A stretch of DNA of 64,000 bases from Ruminococcus sp. (lineage in GTDB: Bacteria > Bacillota > Clostridia > Oscillospirales > Ruminococcaceae). The first letter of the stretch is position 1. Each line of letters starts with the position of its first letter. The stretch spans positions 62,001 to 126,000 of the forward strand of contig JAEEVL010000004.1 of assembly GCA_016290875.1 (NCBI GenBank). Direction: 5' to 3'. Positions 1-6,593 of this stretch are shown piece by piece. The position numbers and the translations under genes were made by a program. Under the pieces are notes generated by a model that saw only the letters and a program-made list of their open reading frames with translations, searched no databases and was not told the origin of the DNA.

Positions 1-131
1 TTTATTAATCACCGAAAAATATGATATCCAATGCTGAAAATCCACTACAAACTATAGAAAAATACTATATCCGCGCTACTTGAAATAATCGGCGGTCAAT
101 GCTATACTTATTAAACAGGTAGGAATACACT

Positions 132-434
132 TCACATATCCGCACTTGCAAGAAAAACGATGTATGCAGCATATCCGCCGTCGATATTATAGACATCATA
201 TCCCCTGTCCTCGAGTATCTCAGCAACTTCGGCGCTAAGATCGCCGGTACGGCAAAGAACGTAGACAGGCTTGTCTTTCGGCAGTTTTGACAGTCCTGTC
301 GATATCTCGTCAAACGGGACATTTACAGAACCCTTGAGACCTTTCAGCTGGAACTCTTCCCTGCTGCGTATATCAAGAAGGAATACCTTATTCGTATCAA
401 GACTGCATATTTCTGATGCGTTTATACTTTTCAT
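132..434 (-). CDS. Rhodanese-like sulfurtransferase, 100 aa
   Basis: A single rhodanese domain of 100 residues. The core reads FLLDIRSREEFQ near residue 18, NVPFDEI near 38 and the active-site loop VLCRTGDLS near residue 60, whose Cys would carry the persulfide. The ATG at 434 has an AAAGGA-type ribosome site 8-10 bases upstream. It is divergent from the MoeB/ThiF-like gene and the two start codons lie only 25 bp apart, which suggests shared work: rhodanese domains supply sulfur for MoaD/ThiS-type thiocarboxylates once MoeB/ThiF has adenylated them. No MoaD or ThiS gene is in the window, so the acceptor is unknown. Cytosolic; no signal peptide or membrane segment. Confidence 0.88.
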   Translation of the reverse strand: MKSINASEICSLDTNKVFLLDIRSREEFQLKGLKGSVNVPFDEISTGLSKLPKDKPVYVLCRTGDLSAEVAEILEDRGYDVYNIDGGYAAYIVFLASADM

Positions 435-459
435 ATCAATTTCCTTTCAGGAGGTAAAA

Positions 460-1269
460 ATGGCTTTAACAGACGAACAGCTCGAACGCTATTCGAGACA
501 CATAACATTAAAAGAGATAGGTGTAAGAGGACAGAAAAAACTCCTTGCAGCAAGAGTCCTTATCATAGGCGCAGGCGGTCTCGGCGCACCTGCCGCGATG
601 TATCTTGCTGCCGCAGGAGTAGGCACTATCGGCATCGCAGACTGCGACAATGTGGAGCTTTCAAACCTGCAAAGGCAGATAATACACACGACTGCTGACG
701 TCGGCAAAACGAAGGTACAGTCCGCTGCTGAGACTATAAAGGCACTCAATCCCGATGTTGAAGTCATAACCTATCACGAATATGTCAGCAGCAAGAATAT
801 CGCCGATATGATAGCTGATTACGATTTTATAATCGACGGTGCGGACAACTTCCCCACGAAGTTCCTGATAAACGATGCCTGTGTTCTTGGACATAAGCCT
901 TTCTGTCACGCCGGTATACTGCGCTTTGAGGGACAGCTTATGACATATGTACCCGGTAAGGGACCATGCTACCGCTGTATATTTGATGCTCCGCCGCCGA
1001 AGGATGCAGTACCGAGCTGCCGTGAAGCCGGAGTTATAGGCGCTATGGCAGGCATAATAGGCTCTATGCAGGCTCTTGAAGCCGTGAAGTTCATCGCCGG
1101 ACAGGGAGAACTTCTCACCGGAAATATGCTCATATTCGACGGACTGAAAATGAACTGGCGCAAGGTAAAACTGCCTGAGCTGGTTTCGACTTGCCCGATA
1201 TGCGGCGATAAACCGTCCATTACTGAGCTTTTCGACGAGGAACAGCCTGCTTGCTCACTCAAAAAGTGA
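460..1269 (+). CDS. MoeB/ThiF/HesA-family adenylyltransferase, 269 aa
   Basis: An E1-like enzyme that adenylates the C-terminal glycine of a MoaD or ThiS ubiquitin-like sulfur carrier. The nucleotide-binding motif GAGGLGA is at about residues 37-43, followed by DCDNVELSNLQRQ and the GADNFPTKFLIND segment. Four zinc cysteines are visible as CYRC (about 172) and CPIC (about 246), as in MoeB. The length is normal for MoeB (about 250 aa). I chose the ATG at 460 because it follows AGGAGGT by five bases and matches the family N-terminus (LERYSRH); the longer open frame upstream overlaps the rhodanese gene. It could serve molybdopterin, thiamine or another thiocarboxylate pathway; the neighbours do not decide which. 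Confidence 0.9.
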   Translation: MALTDEQLERYSRHITLKEIGVRGQKKLLAARVLIIGAGGLGAPAAMYLAAAGVGTIGIADCDNVELSNLQRQIIHTTADVGKTKVQSAAETIKALNPDVEVITYHEYVSSKNIADMIADYDFIIDGADNFPTKFLINDACVLGHKPFCHAGILRFEGQLMTYVPGKGPCYRCIFDAPPPKDAVPSCREAGVIGAMAGIIGSMQALEAVKFIAGQGELLTGNMLIFDGLKMNWRKVKLPELVSTCPICGDKPSITELFDEEQPACSLKK

Positions 1270-1333
1270 TTAGAGCTCTTATTAACATAATAATTCAATA
1301 GTTATAATAAGATTATATAACCGCTAAAAGAAA

Positions 1334-1369
1334 TTGTCAATAGCCAATATACAGAAAGCCTATTGACAA
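1334..1369. repeat. Perfect 10-bp inverted repeat over the -35 box
   Basis: TTGTCAATAG (1334-1343) is the exact reverse complement of CTATTGACAA (1360-1369), with 16 bases between. The right arm contains the TTGACA -35 hexamer of the promoter at 1363-1391. An inverted repeat placed like this is what an operator would look like, but no regulator is identified. Confidence 0.6.
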
Positions 1370-1391
1370 AGTATGCTTATTATAGTATAAT
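1363..1391 (+). promoter_or_regulatory. Consensus vegetative promoter for the leader-ACT-gshA unit
   Basis: TTGACA at 1363-1368 and TATAAT at 1386-1391 with a 17-base spacer: both hexamers match the sigma-A consensus exactly. The start point would be about 1398, giving a leader of about 165 nt before the ACT gene that holds a short ORF and a hairpin. Confidence 0.85.
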
Positions 1392-1433
1392 ATAAACATA
1401 GTATTTCAGTATGTATTGGTGGAGGTGTTTGTT

Positions 1434-1496
1434 ATGCAGTCAGATATGTGTAAGATGAATAATTGTATAACGCGCCCCGCGCTTTCTGTATTATAG
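1434..1496 (+). CDS. 20-residue Cys/Met-containing leader peptide
   Basis: A 20-codon ORF starting with ATG at 1434 behind a strong GGAGGTG ribosome site (1421-1427) and ending in TAG at 1494. It reads MQSDMCKMNN then CITRPALSVL, with Met at 1, 5 and 8 and Cys at 6 and 11. It sits between a consensus promoter and a strong hairpin, ahead of the ACT and glutamate-cysteine-ligase genes. The layout suggests translational attenuation sensing cysteine or methionine; that role is inference. It resembles no peptide I know. Confidence 0.55.
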   Translation: MQSDMCKMNNCITRPALSVL

Positions 1497-1507
1497 GAAT
1501 TTACTGC

Positions 1508-1554
1508 CTGTAAGAAAACAGTCTGCCGCGGAGGCAGACTATTCTTATTTACAG
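1508..1554 (+). other. Leader hairpin, possible attenuator
   Basis: AGTCTGCC (1520-1527), loop GCGGA, GGCAGACT (1533-1540) form a perfect 8-bp stem. CTGTAAGAA at 1508 can pair, with a bulge, with TTCTTATTTACAG ending at 1554. The stem starts 12-24 nt after the leader-peptide stop codon. There is no clean U-run, so a classical terminator is doubtful; the far arm runs up to the ribosome site of the ACT gene and could limit its translation. Confidence 0.55.
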
Positions 1555-1564
1555 GGGTGATAAT

Positions 1565-1810
1565 ATGAAAAGGATCGAAGTAATATCTCTTGACAGAATA
1601 GGTCTGGTAGGCGAAATAACCAATGTCATCAGACGCCTTAACGGTAACATAATCTCTCATACAGCTAATGTGGTGACTGACGAAAACAACACCCTCGTTT
1701 CACATTTTACTGCCGATATCCGCTTTGAGACCGACTCGGAAAACGAGACTGTTTCACGAAGGCTTCGCAGGATAAAAAATGTACAGCAGGTAAGAATAAC
1801 AGATCTTTGA
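1565..1810 (+). CDS. Small ACT-domain protein, 81 aa
   Basis: A stand-alone ACT domain with the usual opening (KRIEVISLDRIGLVGEITNVI) and a beta-alpha-beta-beta-alpha-beta pattern filling all 81 residues. ACT domains bind amino acids; free-standing ones often regulate or stabilise enzymes. It lies 9 bp ahead of the glutamate-cysteine-ligase-like gene and behind a Cys/Met leader peptide, so a link to sulfur amino acids is plausible but not shown. The ribosome site is AGGGGTGA. Cytosolic. Confidence 0.75.
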   Translation: MKRIEVISLDRIGLVGEITNVIRRLNGNIISHTANVVTDENNTLVSHFTADIRFETDSENETVSRRLRRIKNVQQVRITDL

Positions 1811-1819
1811 GGTGAAAAT

Positions 1820-2968
1820 ATGGCTGCAAGCAAATATTATTACAGTGGAAAATTCGGCATAGAACGTGAAACTCTCCGTGTGGATAAGCACGGCAGACTT
1901 GCACAGACCGCTCATCCTTTCGGCAACGATGAGCATATCACAAGAGACTTCTGTGAAAATCAGATCGAGCTCGTGACACCTGTATGCCACAGCGTTGATG
2001 AAGCTGTTAATGCACTGGCTGAGCTTGACAAAAAAGCAAGAGAAGTCCTTGCACAAAACGGCGAACAGATCTGGCTCTACAGCAATCCTCCCCACTTTGA
2101 CAGCGAGGACGATATACCTATTGCAGATTTTACTGGTGACCATTCCTCCAAACGGGCTTACCGTGAAGTTCTTCAGCAGAAATACGGCAAGAAGCTCATG
2201 CTGTTTTCAGGTATACACTTCAACTTCTCATTTGCTGAAGAGTTTATACGCGAGTTGAATACAAACAACGAGGATTTTCACAGCTTCCGCGACAGGCTTT
2301 ATCTCAGACTTTATAAGCAGCTTATGACACACAGCTGGCTTCTTGTTCTGCTGACCGCTGCAAGTCCTTACTATGACGCTTCACTTGACAAGGACGGCAA
2401 AAGCGGTATAATTATAAGTGAATATTCATCACTGCGAAACAGCAAACGCGGCTACTGGAACAAATTCCTGCCAATACTCGACCACAGGGATCTCAAGACC
2501 TTTACCGGCAGTATCAAAAAGCATATCATAACTGGTTCACTTTATTCTGCAAGCGAGCTATACCTGCCGATACGTCTGAAACCCAAGGGTATCAACACCC
2601 TCGAGAACCTTGCCGCATACGGAGTCGATCACATCGAGCTTAGAATGTTCGACCTCAACCCGTCAGCACCGCTTGGCATAGACGGCAGAGACCTCAAATT
2701 CGCCCATCTGCTAATACTTTATCTGCTCTCACAGCCGGACTTCGACTTCACACCTGAACTGCAGGAAAAAGCTGTGAAAGAGCATAAAAATGCCGCTCTC
2801 ATCGAACCTGAAACCAAGCTTCTTGAGCGCGGAAAAGATATTCTTGAAAACATGGAGGAGCATTTCGCTGACAATTCAGATGCACTTGAGATAATAGCAT
2901 TTGAAAAAGAGAAAATATTCAGCAGAAACCGTTTCAGAGACTCTCTTGTTTCGGCTTCTGCCAGGTAA
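1820..2968 (+). CDS. Glutamate-cysteine ligase family protein, 382 aa
   Basis: Resembles the ATP-dependent gamma-glutamylcysteine synthetase family found alone or as the N-terminal part of GshAB. The FGIERETLRVDKHGRLAQ segment at about residues 12-29, ENQIELVTP at about 46 and FSGIHFNFS at about 133 fit the family's ATP/Mg and substrate sites. At 382 residues it is shorter than stand-alone GshA (about 500) and has no ATP-grasp glutathione synthetase half. It may make gamma-glutamylcysteine or another gamma-glutamyl product. It follows an ACT gene and a Cys-containing leader ORF; the next gene is an amidotransferase. Start ATG at 1820 follows GAGGTG. Confidence 0.75.
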   Translation: MAASKYYYSGKFGIERETLRVDKHGRLAQTAHPFGNDEHITRDFCENQIELVTPVCHSVDEAVNALAELDKKAREVLAQNGEQIWLYSNPPHFDSEDDIPIADFTGDHSSKRAYREVLQQKYGKKLMLFSGIHFNFSFAEEFIRELNTNNEDFHSFRDRLYLRLYKQLMTHSWLLVLLTAASPYYDASLDKDGKSGIIISEYSSLRNSKRGYWNKFLPILDHRDLKTFTGSIKKHIITGSLYSASELYLPIRLKPKGINTLENLAAYGVDHIELRMFDLNPSAPLGIDGRDLKFAHLLILYLLSQPDFDFTPELQEKAVKEHKNAALIEPETKLLERGKDILENMEEHFADNSDALEIIAFEKEKIFSRNRFRDSLVSASAR

Positions 2969-3005
2969 TACACAACATCAACAGAACAGGACGGCGGTGG
3001 TATCA

Positions 3006-3764
3006 ATGTGCGAGCTTCTCGGCTTCACTTCAGAAAGGAATACGGATATATCCGAATATCTGAGGACTTTCTTTTCTCACAGCATCAAAAATCCTCACGG
3101 ATGGGGAATGATGTATGAAAACGGAGGAAGGATAATTCTCAAAGAGCCTGTCTGCGCCAGTGAGAGCAGCTTCCTCGGCGATATGATAGATAGCTTTCCG
3201 CCTCAGAAGAACTGTCTCGCACATATAAGATTTGCAACCGTCGGTTCGATAAATGAGAACAACTGCCACCCGTTCACCGGTACAGATATATCCGGCAGAG
3301 AGTGGACTCTCATACATAACGGTACTATCTTCAACGGCAGGCACAAGCACCGCTACTCTGCCGCTCAGCAGGGAGATACGGACTCTGAGCGTTTATTCCT
3401 GTCGCTCCTTGACAATTTGAATGAGAATATTGCAAGAGCAGTCCCGAATGAAAGAGAACGCTTCGAGATAGTGAACAACTTCATAGTTGAGAACGCTCCG
3501 AGAAACAAGCTAAACCTGATGATATATGACGGCGAGCTTTTGTACGTCCATAAAAATCTGAAAAACACACTTTGCTTCAAGCGTCTTGAAGACGGCATTA
3601 TCTTCGCTACAAAGCCGCTTGATAACGGTGTGTGGATACCTTTCCCGATGGCGCAGGTAATTGCCTACAAGAACGGTCATGAAGTCCACCGCGGCGACAG
3701 ACATAAAGGCGCATTCGTTCCTACTCTTGAATACATAACTGCTATGGATGCAATGTACATCTGA
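3006..3764 (+). CDS. Class II glutamine amidotransferase, 252 aa
   Basis: An Ntn-type glutamine amidotransferase similar to the YafJ/EgtC-like group. The chosen start at 3006 gives Met-Cys at the N-terminus; Cys2 would be the nucleophile exposed after Met removal, which fixes the start despite a modest ribosome site (GGCGGTGG). Other family signatures are NPHGWGMMYENGG at about residue 31, LAHIRFATVGSINENNCHPF at about 72 and the THNGT-like IHNGTIF at about 106. The acceptor for the released ammonia is not evident. It lies 37 bp after the gamma-glutamylcysteine-ligase-like gene, and EgtC-type enzymes act on gamma-glutamyl compounds, so a shared pathway is possible. Confidence 0.85.
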   Translation: MCELLGFTSERNTDISEYLRTFFSHSIKNPHGWGMMYENGGRIILKEPVCASESSFLGDMIDSFPPQKNCLAHIRFATVGSINENNCHPFTGTDISGREWTLIHNGTIFNGRHKHRYSAAQQGDTDSERLFLSLLDNLNENIARAVPNERERFEIVNNFIVENAPRNKLNLMIYDGELLYVHKNLKNTLCFKRLEDGIIFATKPLDNGVWIPFPMAQVIAYKNGHEVHRGDRHKGAFVPTLEYITAMDAMYI

Positions 3765-3772
3765 GGTGAATA

Positions 3773-4207
3773 ATGAAATATAATTTTTACGGCTGGGAAA
3801 CAGCACAGGTCTCCCCTGTCAGCAACGAATACAAAGGCATAGATTCTCCGCACAAGCTGTATGACGCGCTTACTGATATATGGTGTGAGTACACCTGCGC
3901 TCCGCGTCTGCGCGAAAAGTGGAGCAAGGATAACGTCACTCTCGGACAATGCTCGATAACCGCATTTTTAGCGCAGGATATATTCGGCGGAAAGGTTTTT
4001 GGCATTCTCCGTCCCGGCGGAAATTACCATTGTTACAACGTTATCGGAGATGTGGTCTTTGACCTCACAAGCGAACAATTCGGCGATGAAAAACTGGACT
4101 ATACGGATAATCTGGAGCAGTTCAGAGAGGTACACTTCTCTAAGGCAGAAAAGCTCGAACGCTATGAGTATCTCAGATCCAAACTGAAAGAAGTATCGGA
4201 GGAATAA
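3773..4207 (+). CDS. YunG-like protein, 144 aa
   Basis: Resembles the YunG family of small proteins of unknown function. Recognisable pieces are TLGQCSITAFLAQDIFGG (about 61-78), then HCYNVIGDVVFDLTSEQF (about 91-108). The conserved Cys, His and Asp in that order recall a transglutaminase or cysteine-protease-like fold, but no activity is established. It starts 6 bp after the amidotransferase stop behind GAGGTG and is probably cotranscribed. Cytosolic. Confidence 0.6.
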   Translation: MKYNFYGWETAQVSPVSNEYKGIDSPHKLYDALTDIWCEYTCAPRLREKWSKDNVTLGQCSITAFLAQDIFGGKVFGILRPGGNYHCYNVIGDVVFDLTSEQFGDEKLDYTDNLEQFREVHFSKAEKLERYEYLRSKLKEVSEE

Positions 4208-4208
4208 T

Positions 4209-4418
4209 ATGACCACCAGCGAACTCAGACAAGCTGTTATTTCAGACGATGAAATGTCCTTCTCCCGAAACGGCAGGGATTACCTTCTTTACGGCTGGGA
4301 CCAGTGCGACGGCTATGTGCTCAGCCTCGAATGCGACGGCGAGCTCATATGGCAGTCAGCCCCCAAGTCAAAAGCTTTATGTATCGAAGAATTTCTCGGT
4401 TATTATTCTGAGCTGTAA
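4209..4418 (+). CDS. Small hypothetical protein, 69 aa
   Basis: Not recognised. Acidic, with a run of aromatic-rich beta-like segments (SFSRNGRDYLLYGWDQCDGYV, LSLECDGELIWQS). Its ATG is one base after the YunG-like stop codon and follows GGAGGAA, so translational coupling in the same operon is likely. No signal peptide or membrane segment. Confidence 0.6.
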   Translation: MTTSELRQAVISDDEMSFSRNGRDYLLYGWDQCDGYVLSLECDGELIWQSAPKSKALCIEEFLGYYSEL

Positions 4419-4493
4419 TTGATACTAATGGGTGGATACGTTTTTCATTATTCTCACCGGCAGAACATACGCTTCCGGCGCAGTTGGATATTT

Positions 4494-4577
4494 ATAGTAA
4501 AATAGTATTTTCAGTGTAAGGTTTTAAAGTTTCTTAGGTTCGCGAAAAGGTTACACCAATTTTACTATTTTTACTAT
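4494..4577 (+). repeat. Repeat hairpin copy 1: 43-bp core with TAGTA-type arms
   Basis: The core at 4514-4556 begins GTGTAAGG and ends AAGGTTACAC, so its ends are inverted (GTGTAA/TTACAC), and it contains TTCGCGAA. It is flanked by ATAGTAAAATAGTA (4494-4507) and TACTATTTTTACTAT (4563-4577), which are complementary with one bulge. A second copy with the same core but different self-complementary arms is at 4641-4725. The intergenic stretch 4419-4874 holds these repeats, a half-repeat and a promoter, and no convincing gene. Confidence 0.7.
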
Positions 4578-4640
4578 CTTTTGCCCAGCACTCTGAGATT
4601 TCGCCGGTATATAGCCTTTTGCGCGTCAGAACCGGCACAA

Positions 4641-4725
4641 TGTGCATTTTGTGCATTTTCAGTGTAAGGTTTAAAACTTTCTTAGTCTCGCGAAAAGGTT
4701 ACACCAACTTTGCACATTTTGCACA
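4641..4725 (+). repeat. Repeat hairpin copy 2: same core, TGTGCA-type arms
   Basis: The core at 4662-4704 is again 43 bp, with the same GTGTAAGG start, CTCGCGAAAAGG interior and TTACAC end, differing from copy 1 at a handful of central positions. The arms are TGTGCATTTTGTGCA (4641-4655) and TGCACATTTTGCACA (4711-4725); they pair as TGTGCA-TGTGCA around a 3-nt internal loop. A 71-codon frame overlapping this region is best explained by the repeat and has no ribosome site. Confidence 0.7.
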
Positions 4726-4739
4726 CAGATCGATTTTAG

Positions 4740-4763
4740 CGCACCAGCCTTTTCTATACCTGT
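4740..4763 (+). repeat. 24-bp direct repeat, first copy
   Basis: CGCACCAGCC TTTTCTATAC CTGT is found here and again, identical, at 5448-5471. At the second site it forms the 3' half of a terminator; here the matching 5' half is missing. Confidence 0.75.
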
Positions 4764-4811
4764 CTGAAATAATAGTTGATAACAATCAAAAAGCTTTCAA
4801 TGATCTCGTAG

Positions 4812-4840
4812 TTGACATTCTGACTAAATTATGATACACT
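4812..4840 (+). promoter_or_regulatory. Promoter for the 4875-5417 gene
   Basis: TTGACA (4812-4817), a 17-base spacer, then TACACT (4835-4840). It is followed 19 bases later by the AGAGGTG ribosome site of the gene. Confidence 0.6.
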
Positions 4841-4874
4841 ATGCATAGAATAATTACAAGAGGTGTGTTTTAAT

Positions 4875-5417
4875 ATGGGTTTGTTCAGCAAGTTATTTTC
4901 AAAGAAAGAGAAAAAAACTGAGGAGCCGAAAGAAGAGAAGATTTTCTTCGATGATGAATACTGCAGATTTTATTATATAAACAATCCGAACTGCGAAGAA
5001 TTCGGCTATGAGGGCGAGATCGAGCCGGAAAGCTCATCCGGCAGAACCGAAGCGCTTGGCATATATATCGATACTGATTCTCCCGAAACGACTGAGGCTG
5101 CTAAATGCCATGCCATGTTCAGGGAAACTATGGCGGACATTGATCGTTTCACCTTTGATGCAAAAAAGAGAGTCTCTGATTTCTTCCTTCTGGATCCCGG
5201 ATATAACGGGCATCAAAGCTCCGGACAGCAGCTCATGGACAGTATGCGTATCTTCGACATGGAATTTTTCAGAAACGGCAGTATAATTCTGCTCATTGAT
5301 TTTCCCGGAGAGCACGGCGTTTACGCATCAGATATACATCTGACCATTAATGCAGACGGAAGCAGAGAAATAGACTTCAAAGACTACAACAACGAAAAGC
5401 ACAGGCATACGTGCTGA
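4875..5417 (+). CDS. Hypothetical protein with basic-amphipathic N-terminus, 180 aa
   Basis: Not recognised. The first 20 residues, GLFSKLFSKKEKK-type, are hydrophobic and lysine-rich and might touch a membrane surface; the rest is an acidic, globular-looking alpha/beta protein with no motif I know. I prefer ATG at 4875 because AGAGGTG at 4859-4865 is well spaced for it; a GTG at 4863 lies inside that ribosome site. It is a single-gene unit with its own promoter and terminator, flanked by 24-bp direct repeats. Confidence 0.65.
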   Translation: MGLFSKLFSKKEKKTEEPKEEKIFFDDEYCRFYYINNPNCEEFGYEGEIEPESSSGRTEALGIYIDTDSPETTEAAKCHAMFRETMADIDRFTFDAKKRVSDFFLLDPGYNGHQSSGQQLMDSMRIFDMEFFRNGSIILLIDFPGEHGVYASDIHLTINADGSREIDFKDYNNEKHRHTC

Positions 5418-5427
5418 ATTGAAAATC

Positions 5428-5464
5428 AAGGCTGATGCAGAGTTATTCGCACCAGCCTTTTCTA
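5428..5464 (+). terminator. Intrinsic terminator after the 4875-5417 gene
   Basis: AAGGCTGATGC (5428-5438) pairs with GCACCAGCCTT (5449-5459), with one G-U pair, and a TTTTCT tail follows. The right arm is part of the 24-bp direct repeat at 5448-5471. Confidence 0.7.
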
Positions 5465-5518
5465 TACCTGTTTGCAATAATATTCAGCTGCACTTTGACC
5501 AAATGCTCCCGGACAAAG

Positions 5519-5555
5519 TAAAAAACAACGGCTCCTGTTTTATGTACAGAAGCCG
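5519..5555 (-). terminator. Intrinsic terminator after the secreted hydrolase gene
   Basis: On the minus strand CGGCTTCTGT pairs with ACAGGAGCCG and is followed by GTTGTTTTTTAC. It lies about 25 bp after the hydrolase stop codon. Confidence 0.75.
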
Positions 5556-5577
5556 AAGCATTTATCAGTATTTCAGA

Positions 5578-6408
5578 TCAGAAATTCTTTGAAGCATAGT
5601 CAACCCATCTGCTGTCCTTTGAAAGAGCTCCTCCATTGAGGAAAGCAGCCTTTGCAGTCTTGTCGTTCTTAAGGAAAGCGTTGAACCACTTAACAGCGTA
5701 TTCAGAGAAGATAGTAGCCTGATAGCCGTCAACAGGACCAAAATGTGTAACATTCTTTACACTTGCATATACAGCAGGTGACTTGCAGCCTGTGTAAGAA
5801 TTCTTTACCCATGAAGATGATACGATCTCATCTTCAGTAGCAGTCACAAAGAAAGTCGGAACGGTCAGCTTGCTTGCTTCATATCTGAGCTGACAGCCCT
5901 GTATATCGAATACACAGTCAATCTTGGAATTGAGTCTTGCAGCATTAACTGCGCTCATTCCGCCCTGAGAGTGTCCTGCTGAACCGATATGCTCAGCATC
6001 GACCTTGTTGTAGAAAATGCTTTTTTTGTCCTTGCTCTCGTTAATGATGAAGTCAACTGATGCAGACTCTGTTACACCTGTTCCGCAGAATCTGTCGTCA
6101 TTTGCTACTACGATGTATCCGCCTGCTGCGATCTGGCTGAGGAGTTCCTCATAGAAGTCCCATGAAGCAAATGTACCGTTGCCCCATACTACCACAGGAT
6201 ACTTCTTGTTGGATGTAGTCATATCCTTAGGGTAAAATACAACGTGATCGATAAGCAGACCGTCATCATATTTTGCCAGGCTTACTGTGCTGCTCACACT
6301 TGTTACGGAATAAGGCTGATATGCAGCATTTGCAGAACTGAGATTTGCTGCAAGAGTAGGTGTTGCGATAAGTGCTGCTGCCATGATGGATGCAATTTTT
6401 CTTTTCAT
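5578..6408 (-). CDS. Secreted alpha/beta hydrolase (dienelactone hydrolase/cutinase-like), 276 aa
   Basis: A secreted serine hydrolase. Residues 1-28 are a Sec signal peptide (MKRKIASIMAAALIATPTLA, then an ANA-type cleavage region). The mature part has the oxyanion-strand YPVVVWGNGTFAS near residue 70, the nucleophile elbow GHSQGG near residue 145, an Asp candidate in VTATEDEIV near 190 and the His in VTHFGPVDG near 222. It resembles the Tfp-lipase/cutinase/PETase-like side of the family, which act on esters including polymeric ones; substrate is unknown here. It is monocistronic with its own promoter and terminator and a GGAGG ribosome site. Confidence 0.82.
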   Translation of the reverse strand: MKRKIASIMAAALIATPTLAANLSSANAAYQPYSVTSVSSTVSLAKYDDGLLIDHVVFYPKDMTTSNKKYPVVVWGNGTFASWDFYEELLSQIAAGGYIVVANDDRFCGTGVTESASVDFIINESKDKKSIFYNKVDAEHIGSAGHSQGGMSAVNAARLNSKIDCVFDIQGCQLRYEASKLTVPTFFVTATEDEIVSSSWVKNSYTGCKSPAVYASVKNVTHFGPVDGYQATIFSEYAVKWFNAFLKNDKTAKAAFLNGGALSKDSRWVDYASKNF

Positions 6409-6473
6409 ATTACGACCTCCGGTTCGTTATTTAGTAGATTGTTTAGGTTAATTTATAATATTAACACTTTATT

Positions 6474-6503
6474 ATTGTATCATATACTTATATATTTTGT
6501 CAA
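6474..6503 (-). promoter_or_regulatory. Promoter of the secreted hydrolase gene
   Basis: On the minus strand TTGACA (6503-6498), an 18-base spacer and TACAAT (6479-6474). The leader is about 60 nt. Confidence 0.7.
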
Positions 6504-6566
6504 TAGTTTTAGAATGATTTTAAATTTAAGAAGTAGTTATAGTTCACATATATAAATAATGATCGA

Positions 6567-6585
6567 CCGCAGGTGTTCCCTGCGG
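6567..6585 (-). terminator. Hairpin after the corrinoid importer operon
   Basis: CCGCAGG and CCTGCGG form a 7-bp stem just downstream of the ATPase gene. There is no proper U-run, so termination strength is uncertain. Confidence 0.4.
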
Positions 6586-6593
6586 CTTTGATG

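Noticed and set aside
1508..1554. Classical intrinsic terminator in the ACT-gshA leader
   Set aside because: The stem is good but the following bases are not a U-run; kept only as a possible attenuator hairpin.
4619..4834. 71-codon plus-strand frame in the repeat region
   Set aside because: It runs through hairpin repeat copy 2, has no ribosome site and its composition reflects the repeat.
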